In this document: in pieces, positions 8,071 to 16,897 of the stretch
Layout: each line of letters starts with the position of its first letter
How positions within the stretch are numbered: position 1 is the stretch's first letter
Assembly: GCF_002101675.1 (NCBI RefSeq)
Contig: NZ_LQOY01000207.1
Coordinates: 62,001-126,000 of the forward strand
Length of the DNA stretch: 64,000 nt
Origin: Mycobacterium gordonae
GTDB taxonomy: Bacteria > Actinomycetota > Actinomycetes > Mycobacteriales > Mycobacteriaceae
Direction of reading: 5' to 3'
Position numbers and translations under genes: made by a program
The notes under the pieces: model-generated
The model's database searches: none
Seen by the model: the letters and a program-made list of their open reading frames with translations, nothing else
What the model was told of the DNA's origin: nothing

Positions 8071-10134
8071 ATGGCTTTGCACCCCGATGCCGCCGATACA
8101 GCTGACGACGAGATGGTCACGCTGGTCGAGGAGACCCAGAAGATCTCCACCTCCACTGAGCTTCAGGCGTTCGACCCGTCGATGCCGGTCGAAATCGAGT
8201 CATCCCTGCCGTACCCGTCCACGTCGTCGTCGCGCAACCCGTTCCCGCCGATCGCCGACTACGCCTTCTTGTCGGACTGGGAGACGACCTGCCTGATCTC
8301 GCCGGCCGGTTCGGTGGAGTGGCTGTGTGTGCCGCGGCCGGACTCCCCCAGCGTGTTCGGCGCGATCCTCGACCGCAGCGCCGGCCACTTCCGGCTCGGC
8401 CCCTACGGCGTCTCGGTACCCTCGGCGCGGCGGTATCTACCCGGCAGCCTGATCATGGAGACCACCTGGCAGACCCACACCGGCTGGCTGATCGTGCGCG
8501 ACGCGCTGGTGATGGGGCCCTGGCATGACATCGAACGGCGTTCCCGGACTCACCGCCGCACCCCGATGGACTGGGACGCCGAACACATTTTGCTGAGGAC
8601 AGTGCGCTGCGTCAGCGGCACCGTCGAACTGATGATGAGCTGCGAACCGGCCTTCGACTACCACCGCCTGGGCGCCACCTGGGAGTACTCGTCCAACGCA
8701 TATGGCGAGGCCATCGCCCGGGCCACCAAGCAACCGGACGCGCACCCGACGCTGCGTCTCACCACGAACCTGCGCATCGGGCTGGAGGGCCGCGAGGCGC
8801 GCGCCCGCACCCGGATGAAAGAGGGCGACGACGTGTTCGTCGCCCTGAGCTGGACCAAGCATCCGCCGCCACAGACCTACCAAGAGGCCGCCGACAAGAT
8901 GTGGCAGACCACCGAGTGCTGGCGGCAGTGGATCAACATCGGCAACTTCCCGGACCACCCGTGGCGCGCCTACCTGCAGCGCAGCGCCCTGACCCTGAAG
9001 GGCCTGACGTACTCCCCGACGGGCGCCCTGCTGGCCGCCGCCACCACGTCGCTGCCCGAGACACCACAAGGCGAACGCAACTGGGACTACCGCTACTCCT
9101 GGATCCGCGACTCGACCTTCGCCCTGTGGGGTTTGTACACGCTGGGCCTGGACCGCGAGGCCGACGACTTCTTCGCGTTCATCGCCGACGTGTCCGGCGC
9201 CAACAGCAACGAGCGCCACCCGTTGCAGGTGATGTACGGCGTCGGGGGCGAGCGCAGCCTGGTCGAAGAAGAACTCAACCACCTCTCCGGCTACGACCAC
9301 GCGCGCCCGGTCCGCATCGGCAACGGCGCCTACGACCAGGTGCAGCACGACATCTGGGGCTCGGTACTCGACTCGTTCTACCTGCACGCCAAATCCCGCG
9401 AGCAGGTCCCCGAGACGCTGTGGCCGGTGCTGAAAAAGCAGGTGGAAGAGGCGATCAAGCACTGGCGGGAGCCCGACCGCGGAATCTGGGAGGTGCGCGG
9501 CGAGCCGCAGCACTTCACCTCGTCGAAGGTGATGTGCTGGGTGGCGCTGGACCGCGGGGCGAAGCTGGCCGACAAGCAGGGCGAACTGAGTTATGCCCAG
9601 CAGTGGCGGGAGATCGCCGACGAGATCAAAGCCGACATCCTCGAGCACGGAGTGGACTCCCGCGGTGTGTTCACCCAGCGCTACGGCAGCGACGCGCTCG
9701 ATGCGTCGCTGCTGCTGGTGGTGCTGACCCGGTTCCTTCCGCCGGATGACCCGCGGGTGCGCGCGACCGTGCTGGCGATCGCCGACGAACTCACCGAGGA
9801 AGGCCTGGTGCTGCGCTACCGGGTGCACGAGACCGACGACGGGCTGTCCGGGGAGGAAGGCACGTTCACCATCTGCTCGTTCTGGCTGGTGTCGGCGCTG
9901 GTCGAGATCGGTGAGGTGGCCCGGGCCAAGCGGCTGTGCGAGCGGCTGCTGGCGTACGCCAGCCCCTTGCACCTGTATGCCGAGGAGATCGAGCCGCGGA
10001 CCGGCCGGCACCTGGGCAACTTCCCGCAGGCGTTTACCCACCTGGCGTTGATCAACGCGGTGGTGCATGTGATCAGGGCCGAAGAGGAAGCCGACGGTTC
10101 AGGCACGTTCCAGCCGGCCAACGCGCCCGTGTGA
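8071..10134 (+). CDS. Glycoside hydrolase family 15 trehalase
   Basis: The 687-residue cytoplasmic enzyme hydrolyses trehalose to two glucose molecules. It corresponds to Rv2402 and the characterised M. smegmatis trehalase. The GH15 signature ERNWDYRYSWIRDSTF lies near residues 336-351. The second active-site region appears as EEIEPRTGRHLGNFPQA near the C-terminus. The N-terminal 50 residues are acidic and low in complexity. The ATG at 8071 is chosen because homology seems to begin near it; a longer frame from 7999 has no support. The mycobacterial enzyme is known to depend on phosphate and magnesium. Confidence 0.88.
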   Translation: MALHPDAADTADDEMVTLVEETQKISTSTELQAFDPSMPVEIESSLPYPSTSSSRNPFPPIADYAFLSDWETTCLISPAGSVEWLCVPRPDSPSVFGAILDRSAGHFRLGPYGVSVPSARRYLPGSLIMETTWQTHTGWLIVRDALVMGPWHDIERRSRTHRRTPMDWDAEHILLRTVRCVSGTVELMMSCEPAFDYHRLGATWEYSSNAYGEAIARATKQPDAHPTLRLTTNLRIGLEGREARARTRMKEGDDVFVALSWTKHPPPQTYQEAADKMWQTTECWRQWINIGNFPDHPWRAYLQRSALTLKGLTYSPTGALLAAATTSLPETPQGERNWDYRYSWIRDSTFALWGLYTLGLDREADDFFAFIADVSGANSNERHPLQVMYGVGGERSLVEEELNHLSGYDHARPVRIGNGAYDQVQHDIWGSVLDSFYLHAKSREQVPETLWPVLKKQVEEAIKHWREPDRGIWEVRGEPQHFTSSKVMCWVALDRGAKLADKQGELSYAQQWREIADEIKADILEHGVDSRGVFTQRYGSDALDASLLLVVLTRFLPPDDPRVRATVLAIADELTEEGLVLRYRVHETDDGLSGEEGTFTICSFWLVSALVEIGEVARAKRLCERLLAYASPLHLYAEEIEPRTGRHLGNFPQAFTHLALINAVVHVIRAEEEADGSGTFQPANAPV

Positions 10135-10141
10135 CGTCGCG

Positions 10142-10882
10142 TCAGTTGACGGCGGTGAGTCTGCGCAACATCGCCTTGACGAGATCGATTGCCCTGCTGC
10201 CGGTTTCGATGTGTGGCCGCAGCGAGACGTTGACATCGGCGATGACGTCGGATTCCACACCCACCGCCCGCTCGACCGGGTAAGGCGGGGTTTGGTGAGT
10301 GTCCCAGCTCTCGATGGTGGCCGCCAGGATCGACCCGTGCACCGCGACGTCGGTGACTTTCGAGTACCACTGCGTCTTGCTGGAGTCCAGGGTCGTCATG
10401 GTGACCGTGGTGCCCGCGCAGTTCTGCCACTGCTCAACGAACGACGTGAACAGCCGTTGCGCGTCGGCCGCCGAGGCCAGTCGCACCGCCGCTGCCGTCG
10501 CGCTCGACGCCACGACGTCGAGGTCGTAATTCCAGTAGTCCTGCACCGCAACCTCGCGGGCCGGTCCCTTTTCGTAGACGACGCGCAGCCCCGGGTAAGC
10601 CGGGCCGACACAGTCGATTGGCGACGCCTCATGGTTGCTGCGGAATCCGTCTGGCAGCAAGTCGATTCCACCCGTTCTGGGCGACGGACTCTGACCCATC
10701 TCGTTGCCGACCGCGGTGCGAATGTCTTCGTCGCCGGGCAGGATTCGAGCCAGCGGCATCACCGTCGCACCCGAGCGCTGCGACGTGCGTGTTGCTGTGC
10801 CGTCGACGGTGCCGGCACATCCGGTTCCCAGCACGGCCACGCTCAACAAGGCGACGATGCGCGCAGGGCCGGCGAAAACCAT
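10142..10882 (-). CDS. lppR: Lipoprotein LppR, PknH-sensor-like
   Basis: The product has 246 residues with a signal peptide ending at VLGTGC (Cys22). The rest resembles the extracellular PknH_C-type domain found in LppR, LppH, LpqA and the sensor part of kinase PknH, with paired cysteines (IDCVGPAYPG and WQNCAGTTV) that should form disulfides outside the membrane. The ligand is unknown. It lies 2 nt after lepA and is probably co-transcribed with it (Rv2403c in M. tuberculosis). Confidence 0.85.
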   Translation of the reverse strand: MVFAGPARIVALLSVAVLGTGCAGTVDGTATRTSQRSGATVMPLARILPGDEDIRTAVGNEMGQSPSPRTGGIDLLPDGFRSNHEASPIDCVGPAYPGLRVVYEKGPAREVAVQDYWNYDLDVVASSATAAAVRLASAADAQRLFTSFVEQWQNCAGTTVTMTTLDSSKTQWYSKVTDVAVHGSILAATIESWDTHQTPPYPVERAVGVESDVIADVNVSLRPHIETGSRAIDLVKAMLRRLTAVN

Positions 10883-10884
10883 TG

Positions 10885-12798
10885 CTATTTCTTGCCCTTG
10901 TCCCCCGGGGCTTCGGTGGACAAGGCGGCAACGAACGCTTCCTGCGGCACGTCGACCCGCCCGATGGTCTTCATCCGCTTCTTGCCTTCCTTCTGCTTTT
11001 CCAGCAGTTTGCGCTTGCGGGTGATGTCACCGCCGTAGCACTTGGACAACACGTCCTTGCGGATAGCCCGGATATTCTCGCGCGCAATGATTTTGGAGCC
11101 GATTGCGGCCTGCACCGGCACTTCGAACTGTTGTCGCGGAATCAGCTCCTTGAGCTTAGTGGTCATCTTGTTGCCGTAGGCGAAAGCCGAATCCTTGTGC
11201 ACGATCGCACTGAAGGCATCGACCGCCTCGCCCTGCAGCAGGATGTCGACCTTGACCAGCTGCGCTTCCTGTTCGCCGGCCTCCTCGTAGTCGAGGCTGG
11301 CATAACCGCGGGTGCGTGACTTCAGCGAGTCGAAGAAGTCGAAGATGATTTCTCCCAACGGCATTGTGTAGCGCAACTCCACGCGCTCGGGCGACAGGTA
11401 GTCCATGCCACCGAGCTCGCCGCGGCGCGACTGGCTCAATTCCATGATGGTGCCGATGAATTCGCTGGGCGCGATGATGGTGGTCTTCACCACGGGTTCG
11501 TAGACGGTGCGGATCTTGCCCTCGGGCCAGTCCGACGGGTTGGTCACCACGATCTCGGTGTTGTCTTCTTTCTCGACGCGGTAGACGACGTTAGGCGAAG
11601 TCGAGATCAGGTCAAGGTCGAATTCGCGCTCGAGACGTTCGCGGGTGATCTCCATGTGTAGCAGGCCCAGGAAGCCGCAACGGAACCCGAAGCCGAGTGC
11701 CACCGAGGTTTCCGGCTCGTAGGTCAGGGCCGCGTCGTTGAGTTGCAGCTTGTCCAGGGCGTCACGCAGGTTCGGGTAGTCCGAGCCGTCGACGGGATAC
11801 AGCCCCGAATAAACCATGGGTTTGGGTTCGCGGTATCCGGTCAGCGCTTCCTTGGCGCCGTGCCGGGCCGTCGTCACCGTGTCACCCACCTTGGACTGGC
11901 GGACGTCCTTCACGCCGGTGATCAGATAACCCACCTCACCGACCCCGAGGCCCTCGCTCGGCTTAGGTTCGGGCGACACGATGCCGACCTCGAGCAGTTC
12001 GTGGGTGGCGCCGGTGGACATCATCGCGATGCGTTCGCGCGGGACGATTTTGCCGTCGACCACACGGACATAGGTGACCACGCCGCGGTAGATGTCGTAG
12101 ACGGAATCGAAGATCATGGCGCGGGTGGGCGCGGCGGCATCGCCCTGCGGGGGCGGCACCTCACGCACCACATGGTCGAGCAGGTCGGCGACGCCCTCGC
12201 CGGTCTTGCCGGACACCCGCAGCACGTCGCCGGGCTCGCAGCCGATGATGTGCGCGATCTCACCGGCGTACCGGTCCGGGTCTGCGGCCGGCAGGTCGAT
12301 CTTATTGAGCACGGGGATGATGTGCAGGTCGCGATCCAGCGCCAGATACAGGTTGGCCAAGGTCTGCGCCTCGATGCCCTGGGCGGCGTCGACCAGCAGC
12401 ACCGCCCCCTCGCAGGCCTCCAGGGCGCGGGACACCTCGTAGGTGAAGTCGACGTGGCCCGGTGTATCGATCAGGTGCAGGACGTACTCGGTTTCATCCA
12501 CTTTCCAGGGCAGCCGGACGTTCTGCGCCTTGATGGTGATGCCGCGTTCGCGCTCGATGTCCATCCGGTCCAGGTATTGGGCGCGCATCGAGCGCTCGTC
12601 GACCACCCCGGTCAACTGCAGCATCCGGTCGGCCAGCGTCGACTTGCCGTGGTCGATGTGAGCGATGATGCAGAAGTTCCGAATCTGCGCCGGCGGGGTG
12701 AAGGTCTTGTCGGCGAAACTGGCGATGGGAAATCTCCTGGTCGAGCGGTCAACGAGTATGCCCAGCGTATCGGTGCACGGCAGCCGGGGCACAATCAC
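10885..12798 (-). CDS. lepA: Elongation factor 4 (LepA) GTPase, start uncertain
   Basis: LepA is a ribosome-bound translation GTPase that assists ribosome assembly and back-translocation under stress. The G1 motif AHIDHGKST, the G3 DTPGH and the G4 NKID are present, followed by the EF-Tu-like domain 2, EF-G-like domains and the LepA-specific C-terminal domain ending in KRKLLEKQKEGKKRMK. The start is not settled. GTG 12798 is given here; GTG 12792 and ATG 12849 are in frame, the last overlapping the divergent gene at 12816. Homology to LepA begins only at SFADKTF, directly after a strong AGGAGA followed by an ATC codon at 12726. Confidence 0.85.
   Translation of the reverse strand: MIVPRLPCTDTLGILVDRSTRRFPIASFADKTFTPPAQIRNFCIIAHIDHGKSTLADRMLQLTGVVDERSMRAQYLDRMDIERERGITIKAQNVRLPWKVDETEYVLHLIDTPGHVDFTYEVSRALEACEGAVLLVDAAQGIEAQTLANLYLALDRDLHIIPVLNKIDLPAADPDRYAGEIAHIIGCEPGDVLRVSGKTGEGVADLLDHVVREVPPPQGDAAAPTRAMIFDSVYDIYRGVVTYVRVVDGKIVPRERIAMMSTGATHELLEVGIVSPEPKPSEGLGVGEVGYLITGVKDVRQSKVGDTVTTARHGAKEALTGYREPKPMVYSGLYPVDGSDYPNLRDALDKLQLNDAALTYEPETSVALGFGFRCGFLGLLHMEITRERLEREFDLDLISTSPNVVYRVEKEDNTEIVVTNPSDWPEGKIRTVYEPVVKTTIIAPSEFIGTIMELSQSRRGELGGMDYLSPERVELRYTMPLGEIIFDFFDSLKSRTRGYASLDYEEAGEQEAQLVKVDILLQGEAVDAFSAIVHKDSAFAYGNKMTTKLKELIPRQQFEVPVQAAIGSKIIARENIRAIRKDVLSKCYGGDITRKRKLLEKQKEGKKRMKTIGRVDVPQEAFVAALSTEAPGDKGKK
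12733..12738 (-). promoter_or_regulatory. Shine-Dalgarno-like AGGAGA in front of an ATC codon in lepA
   Basis: On the minus strand AGGAGA is followed after 6 nt by ATC (12724-12726), and the conserved LepA sequence begins one codon later. There is no ATG, GTG or TTG at this spacing. It may be the true ribosome binding site with a non-canonical start, or a chance sequence inside a longer gene. Confidence 0.35.
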
Positions 12799-12803
12799 AC
12801 GGT

Positions 12804-12809
12804 TATGCT
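12804..12809 (+). promoter_or_regulatory. -10 element of a probable leaderless promoter
   Basis: TATGCT fits TANNNT and lies 6 nt before the ATG at 12816, so the mRNA of the PemK-like gene may start at its first codon. Confidence 0.4.
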
Positions 12810-12815
12810 GCGAGC

Positions 12816-13427
12816 ATGGCACCGGGTAAGAAGTCGTCCGGCAAGTCACAGTGGAAGTCGTTCCAGCGGTTCGCGGAGAACTTGGTCAACGAGGCTCCCA
12901 AGGTAGTGCAGCGTCTGCAGAACACGCAGGAGACGCTGAAGACCATCCAGCAGGCGGTGAAGGTCACCGCGAACATCATGGCGATGGGTCTGCCGGCGCC
13001 GCCCCCCGAGATCACGGCCGGCCGGCCGGTGACCAAGACGAGTTTTCCCACTGCGCAGCGGGCCCGCAAAGTGATCTATTCACCCGACCTCGACGGTCGG
13101 GCCGATCCCGGTGAGATCGTGTGGACCTGGGTGGTCTACGAGGACGACCCGACCCGCGGCAAGGACCGTCCGGTCCTGGTGGTGGGCCGGGACCGCAGTG
13201 TCCTGCTCGGGCTCATGCTGTCCAGCCAGGAACGGCACTCCGACGACCGGGACTGGGTCGCCATCGGTTCAGGTGACTGGGACTACGAGGGCAGGCCGAG
13301 CTGGGTGCGGCTGGACCGGGTGCTCGACGTACCCGAGGAAGGCATCCGCCGCGAGGGCGCGATCCTGGAACGCGAAACCTTCGAGGTGGTGGCCGCCCGG
13401 CTGCGCACGCAGTATTCCTGGCGCTGA
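12816..13427 (+). CDS. PemK/MazF-fold protein with helical N-terminal part
   Basis: A protein of 203 residues (position of Rv2405). Residues 1-60 are basic and helical (WKSFQRFAENLVNEAPKVV). From about residue 85 it has the PemK/MazF-like small barrel: DPGEIVWTWVVYEDD, RPVLVVGRD and VLLGLMLSS. MazF toxins are mRNA endonucleases, but no antitoxin gene is adjacent and the protein is longer than a toxin, so a housekeeping RNA-related role is as likely. It is transcribed divergently from lepA, probably as a leaderless message. Confidence 0.7.
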   Translation: MAPGKKSSGKSQWKSFQRFAENLVNEAPKVVQRLQNTQETLKTIQQAVKVTANIMAMGLPAPPPEITAGRPVTKTSFPTAQRARKVIYSPDLDGRADPGEIVWTWVVYEDDPTRGKDRPVLVVGRDRSVLLGLMLSSQERHSDDRDWVAIGSGDWDYEGRPSWVRLDRVLDVPEEGIRREGAILERETFEVVAARLRTQYSWR

Positions 13428-13439
13428 GCCTCAAGGCTC

Positions 13440-13504
13440 CTCGCCCAGTGTGAAGCCACGGCGGGAGTTCGGCGTTTTTTCGCCGTCAGTTCACGTTCGG
13501 CGAG
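13440..13504. repeat. Short palindromic intergenic element, copy 2
   Basis: The element begins CTCGCCCAGTGTGAAG and ends TTCACGTTCGGCGAG. Its arms pair as CTCGCC/GGCGAG, GTGAA/TTCAC and ACGGCG/CGCCGT around a T-rich loop. The ends share the TCGCC-N5-TGAA pattern of the element at 3282-3355. It lies between convergent genes, so it may act as a two-way terminator. Confidence 0.55.
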
Positions 13505-13523
13505 GTGGGCGGGTCCGGGGGAC

Positions 13524-13952
13524 TCAGCCTTGGGTGATGTAGGACTGCAGCTGCTGCTGCTCTGCCTCGAGCTCACCCATCCGCGTCTTGACCACATCAC
13601 CGATGCTGACGATGCCGATCAGCTTGCGGCCGTCGAGCACCGGTACGTGACGCACCCGGTTCTCCGTCATCAGCACACTGATGCTGTCGACCGTGTCCGC
13701 CTTGGTGCAGGTGGCGACGGCGCTGGTCATGATCTTGGAAACGGGGCGAGACAACACGCTGGCACCGTGGACGTGCAATTGGCGCACGACGTCGCGTTCC
13801 GACACGATCCCGACCACACCCTCGTCGCCCATCACCACCATGGCGCCGATGTTCTGTTCGGCAAGGCCGGCGAGCAGTTCCCGGACCGTCGCATCTGGGT
13901 TGATCGTCGTCACCGCCGCACCCTTGTTCCGCAAGACGTCCGCGATCCGCAT
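13524..13952 (-). CDS. CBS-domain pair protein
   Basis: The protein of 142 residues consists of two CBS domains (about residues 5-60 and 75-130) and a short helical tail rich in Glu and Gln. It matches Rv2406c in length. CBS pairs bind adenosine nucleotides or related ligands and usually regulate a partner; no partner domain is fused. The ATG at 13952 is chosen for its strong GGGAGG site; longer frames upstream overlap the RNase Z gene and lack one. Confidence 0.85.
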   Translation of the reverse strand: MRIADVLRNKGAAVTTINPDATVRELLAGLAEQNIGAMVVMGDEGVVGIVSERDVVRQLHVHGASVLSRPVSKIMTSAVATCTKADTVDSISVLMTENRVRHVPVLDGRKLIGIVSIGDVVKTRMGELEAEQQQLQSYITQG

Positions 13953-14093
13953 CAATGCCTCCCGTCGGTGGTGATCTGATTCACACAGGCTACGACTAAC
14001 TCGCCCGGCGGGAAAGGACGCATCTGACGCCGTGGATGCCCGAATCAGGCGATTGCGGTGAAACGCGTCGGGTGGGCTTGCAAGGATGGCCCC

Positions 14094-14936
14094 ATGATCG
14101 AGGTCACCCTGCTCGGAACCGGAAGCCCCATTCCCGATCCCAATCGCGCCGGACCGGCAACGCTGGTACGCGCCGGCGGCCAGGTGTTCCTGGTGGATTG
14201 CGGCCGCGGGGTGCTGCAGCGTGCGGCGGCGGTGGGAGTGGGCGCCGCCGGCCTGTCGGCCCTGCTGCTCACCCACCTGCACAGCGACCACATCGCCGAA
14301 CTCGGCGACGTGCTCATCACCAGCTGGGTCACCAACTTCGCCCCGGATCCGCCGCCGCTGCAGATCATCGGGCCGCCCGGGACCGCCGAGGTGGTGCAGG
14401 CCACGCTCAAGGCATTCGGCCACGACATCGGATATCGGATCGCCCACCATGCCGACCTGAACTCACCGCCTCCGATCGAGGTGCATGAGCACACCGACGG
14501 GCTCGTGTGGGACCGCGACGGCGTGACGATCCGGGTGGCCCCCACTGATCATCGGCCGGTAGCGCCGACCATCGGGTTCCGGATCGAGTTCGACGGCGCG
14601 TCGGCGGTGCTGGCCGGCGACACGGTGCCGTGCGCCAGCCTGGACGAATTAGCCTCTGGCGCAGACGCTTTGGTTCACACAGTGATCCGCAAGGACATCT
14701 TGACCCACGTTCCGCAGCAGCGGGTCAAGGACGTCTGCGACTACCACTCGTCGGTGCAGGAGGCGGCTGCGACGGCCAGCCGGGCGGGCGTGGCCACCTT
14801 GATCATGACGCACTACGTACCCGCGATCGCGCCGGGACAGGAGGAGCAGTGGCGGGCTCTGGCCGCCGCTGAATTCGGCGGACGGATCGAGCTTGGCGAC
14901 GACTTGCACCGGGTCGAGGTCGCGGCGCGACGATGA
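14094..14936 (+). CDS. rnz: Ribonuclease Z / metallo-beta-lactamase-fold nuclease
   Basis: A 280-residue protein of the beta-CASP-free metallo-beta-lactamase fold (Rv2407). The zinc motif THLHSDH is at residues 60-66, with further ligands at APTDHRP, LAGDT and MTHY. RNase Z cuts the 3' trailer from tRNA precursors. The ATG at 14094 has AAGGATGG upstream; an ATG at 14058 would add 12 residues. The gene is divergent from the CBS gene. Confidence 0.85.
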   Translation: MIEVTLLGTGSPIPDPNRAGPATLVRAGGQVFLVDCGRGVLQRAAAVGVGAAGLSALLLTHLHSDHIAELGDVLITSWVTNFAPDPPPLQIIGPPGTAEVVQATLKAFGHDIGYRIAHHADLNSPPPIEVHEHTDGLVWDRDGVTIRVAPTDHRPVAPTIGFRIEFDGASAVLAGDTVPCASLDELASGADALVHTVIRKDILTHVPQQRVKDVCDYHSSVQEAAATASRAGVATLIMTHYVPAIAPGQEEQWRALAAAEFGGRIELGDDLHRVEVAARR

Positions 14937-15031
14937 TCGCCGCCACCCTTCCGTCACGGGGGTGGAAAAGGGTGTTTCCGCACTGACATCGCGGTACGAT
15001 CCGCTCCTGCCGCTTCGTCGAAAGGTGCCGC

Positions 15032-16411
15032 ATGTCGTGGTTCGCCGTGGGGCCAGAGGCAGTCGCAGCCGCTGCGAACAGCCTGGCAGGCGTCGGATCC
15101 ACCATCAGCGAGGCCAACGTCGTGGCGGCTCTGCAAACGGCAGGCGTGCCGGCGGCCGCGGCGGATCAGGTCTCGGCCGCCATAGCGGCGTTCTGGGGAT
15201 CGCACGCCCAGGGCTACCAGAACATCGGCACTCAGATGTCAGCGTTCCACGACCAATTCGTCCAGGCGCTGTCCGGCAGCGGCGCCGCTTACGCCAACGC
15301 CGAGGCGGCAGCCGCGTCACCTCTGCAGGAGTTGCTCGGGGTCATCAATGCGCCCACTCAGCAGTTGCTGGGGCGGCCACTGATCGGTGACGGCGCCGAT
15401 GGCGGAACCGTCGGCGGCGTCGGCCAGGCCGGCGGTGCCGGCGGACTCCTGTATGGCAACGGCGGCCGCGGCGGGAACAGCACGAACACCGGAGCGGCCG
15501 GTGGCAACGGCGGAGCCGCCGGCCTGATTGGTAACGGCGGGGCCGGCGGCAACGGCGGCGGTGCCGCGGCCGGCGGGGCCGGTGGCAACGCCTGGCTGCT
15601 CGGGACGGGCGGAGCCGGGGGCAACGGTGGCGTCAATGCCGTCGGCCTCAACGGCGGCATCGGCGGAAACGGCGGCATGGGCGGCCTGTTCTACGGAAAC
15701 GGCGGCGCCGGTGGTGCCGGCGGGGTTGGCGGCCCGACTAACGCCGGCGGAGTCGGCGGACTGGGTGGCGACGCGCAGTTCTTCGGCAATGGCGGCGCCG
15801 GCGGCGCCGGTGGCGGGAACGCCACCTCCGGCGGTCAGGGCGGCGACGGCGGCTCTGGCGGGGCATTGTTCGGCAATGGCGGTATCGGCGGCGCCGGTGG
15901 AAACGGCAGCGTCGGCGGGGCCGGCGGAGCCGGTGGTGGGGCGGGATACGCATTCGGAAATGGCGGCCACGGCGGGCACGGCGGTGACGGCACAGCTCTG
16001 GGCAACAACGGCGGCGACGGTGGCCGCTCGGCGCTGTTCTTCGGCTTCGCCGGACATGGTGGCGACGGCGGCGCGGGCGTCAACTTCGGCGGCAGCGGCG
16101 GGGCGGGCGGCTTGGTCGGCCTGTTCGGCATCGCCGGCGACGGCGGAAACGGCGGGGCCGGTGGCGGCTTCGGCGGCCAGGGCGGCAGCGGCGCACTGCT
16201 GATCGGCAACGCCGGTAACGGCGGCGCCGGCGGTGTCGGGACTGCGACCAGCCCGAGCGGCGGCCCGGGCGGAGCGGGCGGTGATGCCCAGTTCATCGGC
16301 AACGGCGGCAACGGCGGCCCCGGCGGGATCGGTGTAGCACCTGGTTCTAATGGGGCAGGTGGGGCCGGTGGTGCGCCGGGCATTTTGGGCAGCCCCGGCC
16401 TACCCGGCTAA
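15032..16411 (+). CDS. PE_PGRS protein
   Basis: A 459-residue PE_PGRS protein. Residues 1-95 are a PE domain (starts MSWFAVGPEAV, contains DQVSAAIAAFW and AFHDQFVQAL), followed by the linker LLGVINAPTQQLLGRPLIG and a Gly/Ala-rich PGRS domain of GGAGGNGG-type repeats to the end, which is PGILGSPGLPG. PE_PGRS proteins are exported by ESX-5 to the cell surface or outside in slow growers. AAAGGTG precedes the ATG. It lies in the interval that holds only PE24 in M. tuberculosis. Confidence 0.9.
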   Translation: MSWFAVGPEAVAAAANSLAGVGSTISEANVVAALQTAGVPAAAADQVSAAIAAFWGSHAQGYQNIGTQMSAFHDQFVQALSGSGAAYANAEAAAASPLQELLGVINAPTQQLLGRPLIGDGADGGTVGGVGQAGGAGGLLYGNGGRGGNSTNTGAAGGNGGAAGLIGNGGAGGNGGGAAAGGAGGNAWLLGTGGAGGNGGVNAVGLNGGIGGNGGMGGLFYGNGGAGGAGGVGGPTNAGGVGGLGGDAQFFGNGGAGGAGGGNATSGGQGGDGGSGGALFGNGGIGGAGGNGSVGGAGGAGGGAGYAFGNGGHGGHGGDGTALGNNGGDGGRSALFFGFAGHGGDGGAGVNFGGSGGAGGLVGLFGIAGDGGNGGAGGGFGGQGGSGALLIGNAGNGGAGGVGTATSPSGGPGGAGGDAQFIGNGGNGGPGGIGVAPGSNGAGGAGGAPGILGSPGLPG

Positions 16412-16446
16412 GCTGGCCGCGTCGTCTGGTGGCCGGAGCAGATAAT

Positions 16447-16462
16447 TTCCAGCGATCTGGAA
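16447..16462. promoter_or_regulatory. Inverted repeat between two PE genes
   Basis: TTCCAG-CGAT-CTGGAA is a perfect 6-bp inverted repeat that extends by A/T pairs on both sides. It lies 35 nt after the PE_PGRS stop and about 100 nt before the next PE gene. It may be an operator or a short hairpin; no T-run follows. Confidence 0.3.
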
Positions 16463-16560
16463 TTTCGTGCACCGATAGGGCCTCCGGACGCGTAATAATG
16501 TTAGCGAGGCGAAGGGGCGAAATTCCGTCCACCCGCCGTTAGCGGACTCGAGGTTGTCTG

Positions 16561-16890
16561 ATGTCGTGGTTTGTCGCAGGGCCGCAGGCGATGGCCGCTG
16601 CGGCGAGCGACCTCTCCCGCATCGGATCGGCTATCGGCGACTCCAACACCGCCGCGGCGCAGCAGACGACGGGCGTTCCAGCATCCGCGGCCGACCAGGT
16701 CTCGGCGGCCGTCGCGACGTTCTGGGACGCGCACGCCCAGGGTTACCGGAACATCAGCGCCCAGATGTCGGCGTTTCACGACCAGTTCGTCCAGGCATTG
16801 ACCGCCGGGGGTGCAGCCTACGCCAATGCCGAGTCGGCCGCCGCCTCGTCGCTGGGAGGCGTCCGCGACCTCCTGGGCCCGTCGGCCTGA
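16561..16890 (+). CDS. Short PE-domain protein, PE24-like
   Basis: A 109-residue protein made almost only of a PE domain (MSWFVAGPQAM, DQVSAAVATFW, AFHDQFVQAL), ending soon after in DLLGPSA. It resembles the PE domain of the upstream PE_PGRS gene through most of its length, pointing to tandem duplication with loss or non-acquisition of a PGRS domain. It holds the position of PE24 (Rv2408), which is longer in M. tuberculosis. PE proteins often pair with a PPE partner; none is adjacent. Confidence 0.85.
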   Translation: MSWFVAGPQAMAAAASDLSRIGSAIGDSNTAAAQQTTGVPASAADQVSAAVATFWDAHAQGYRNISAQMSAFHDQFVQALTAGGAAYANAESAAASSLGGVRDLLGPSA

Positions 16891-16897
16891 CCGCAGA

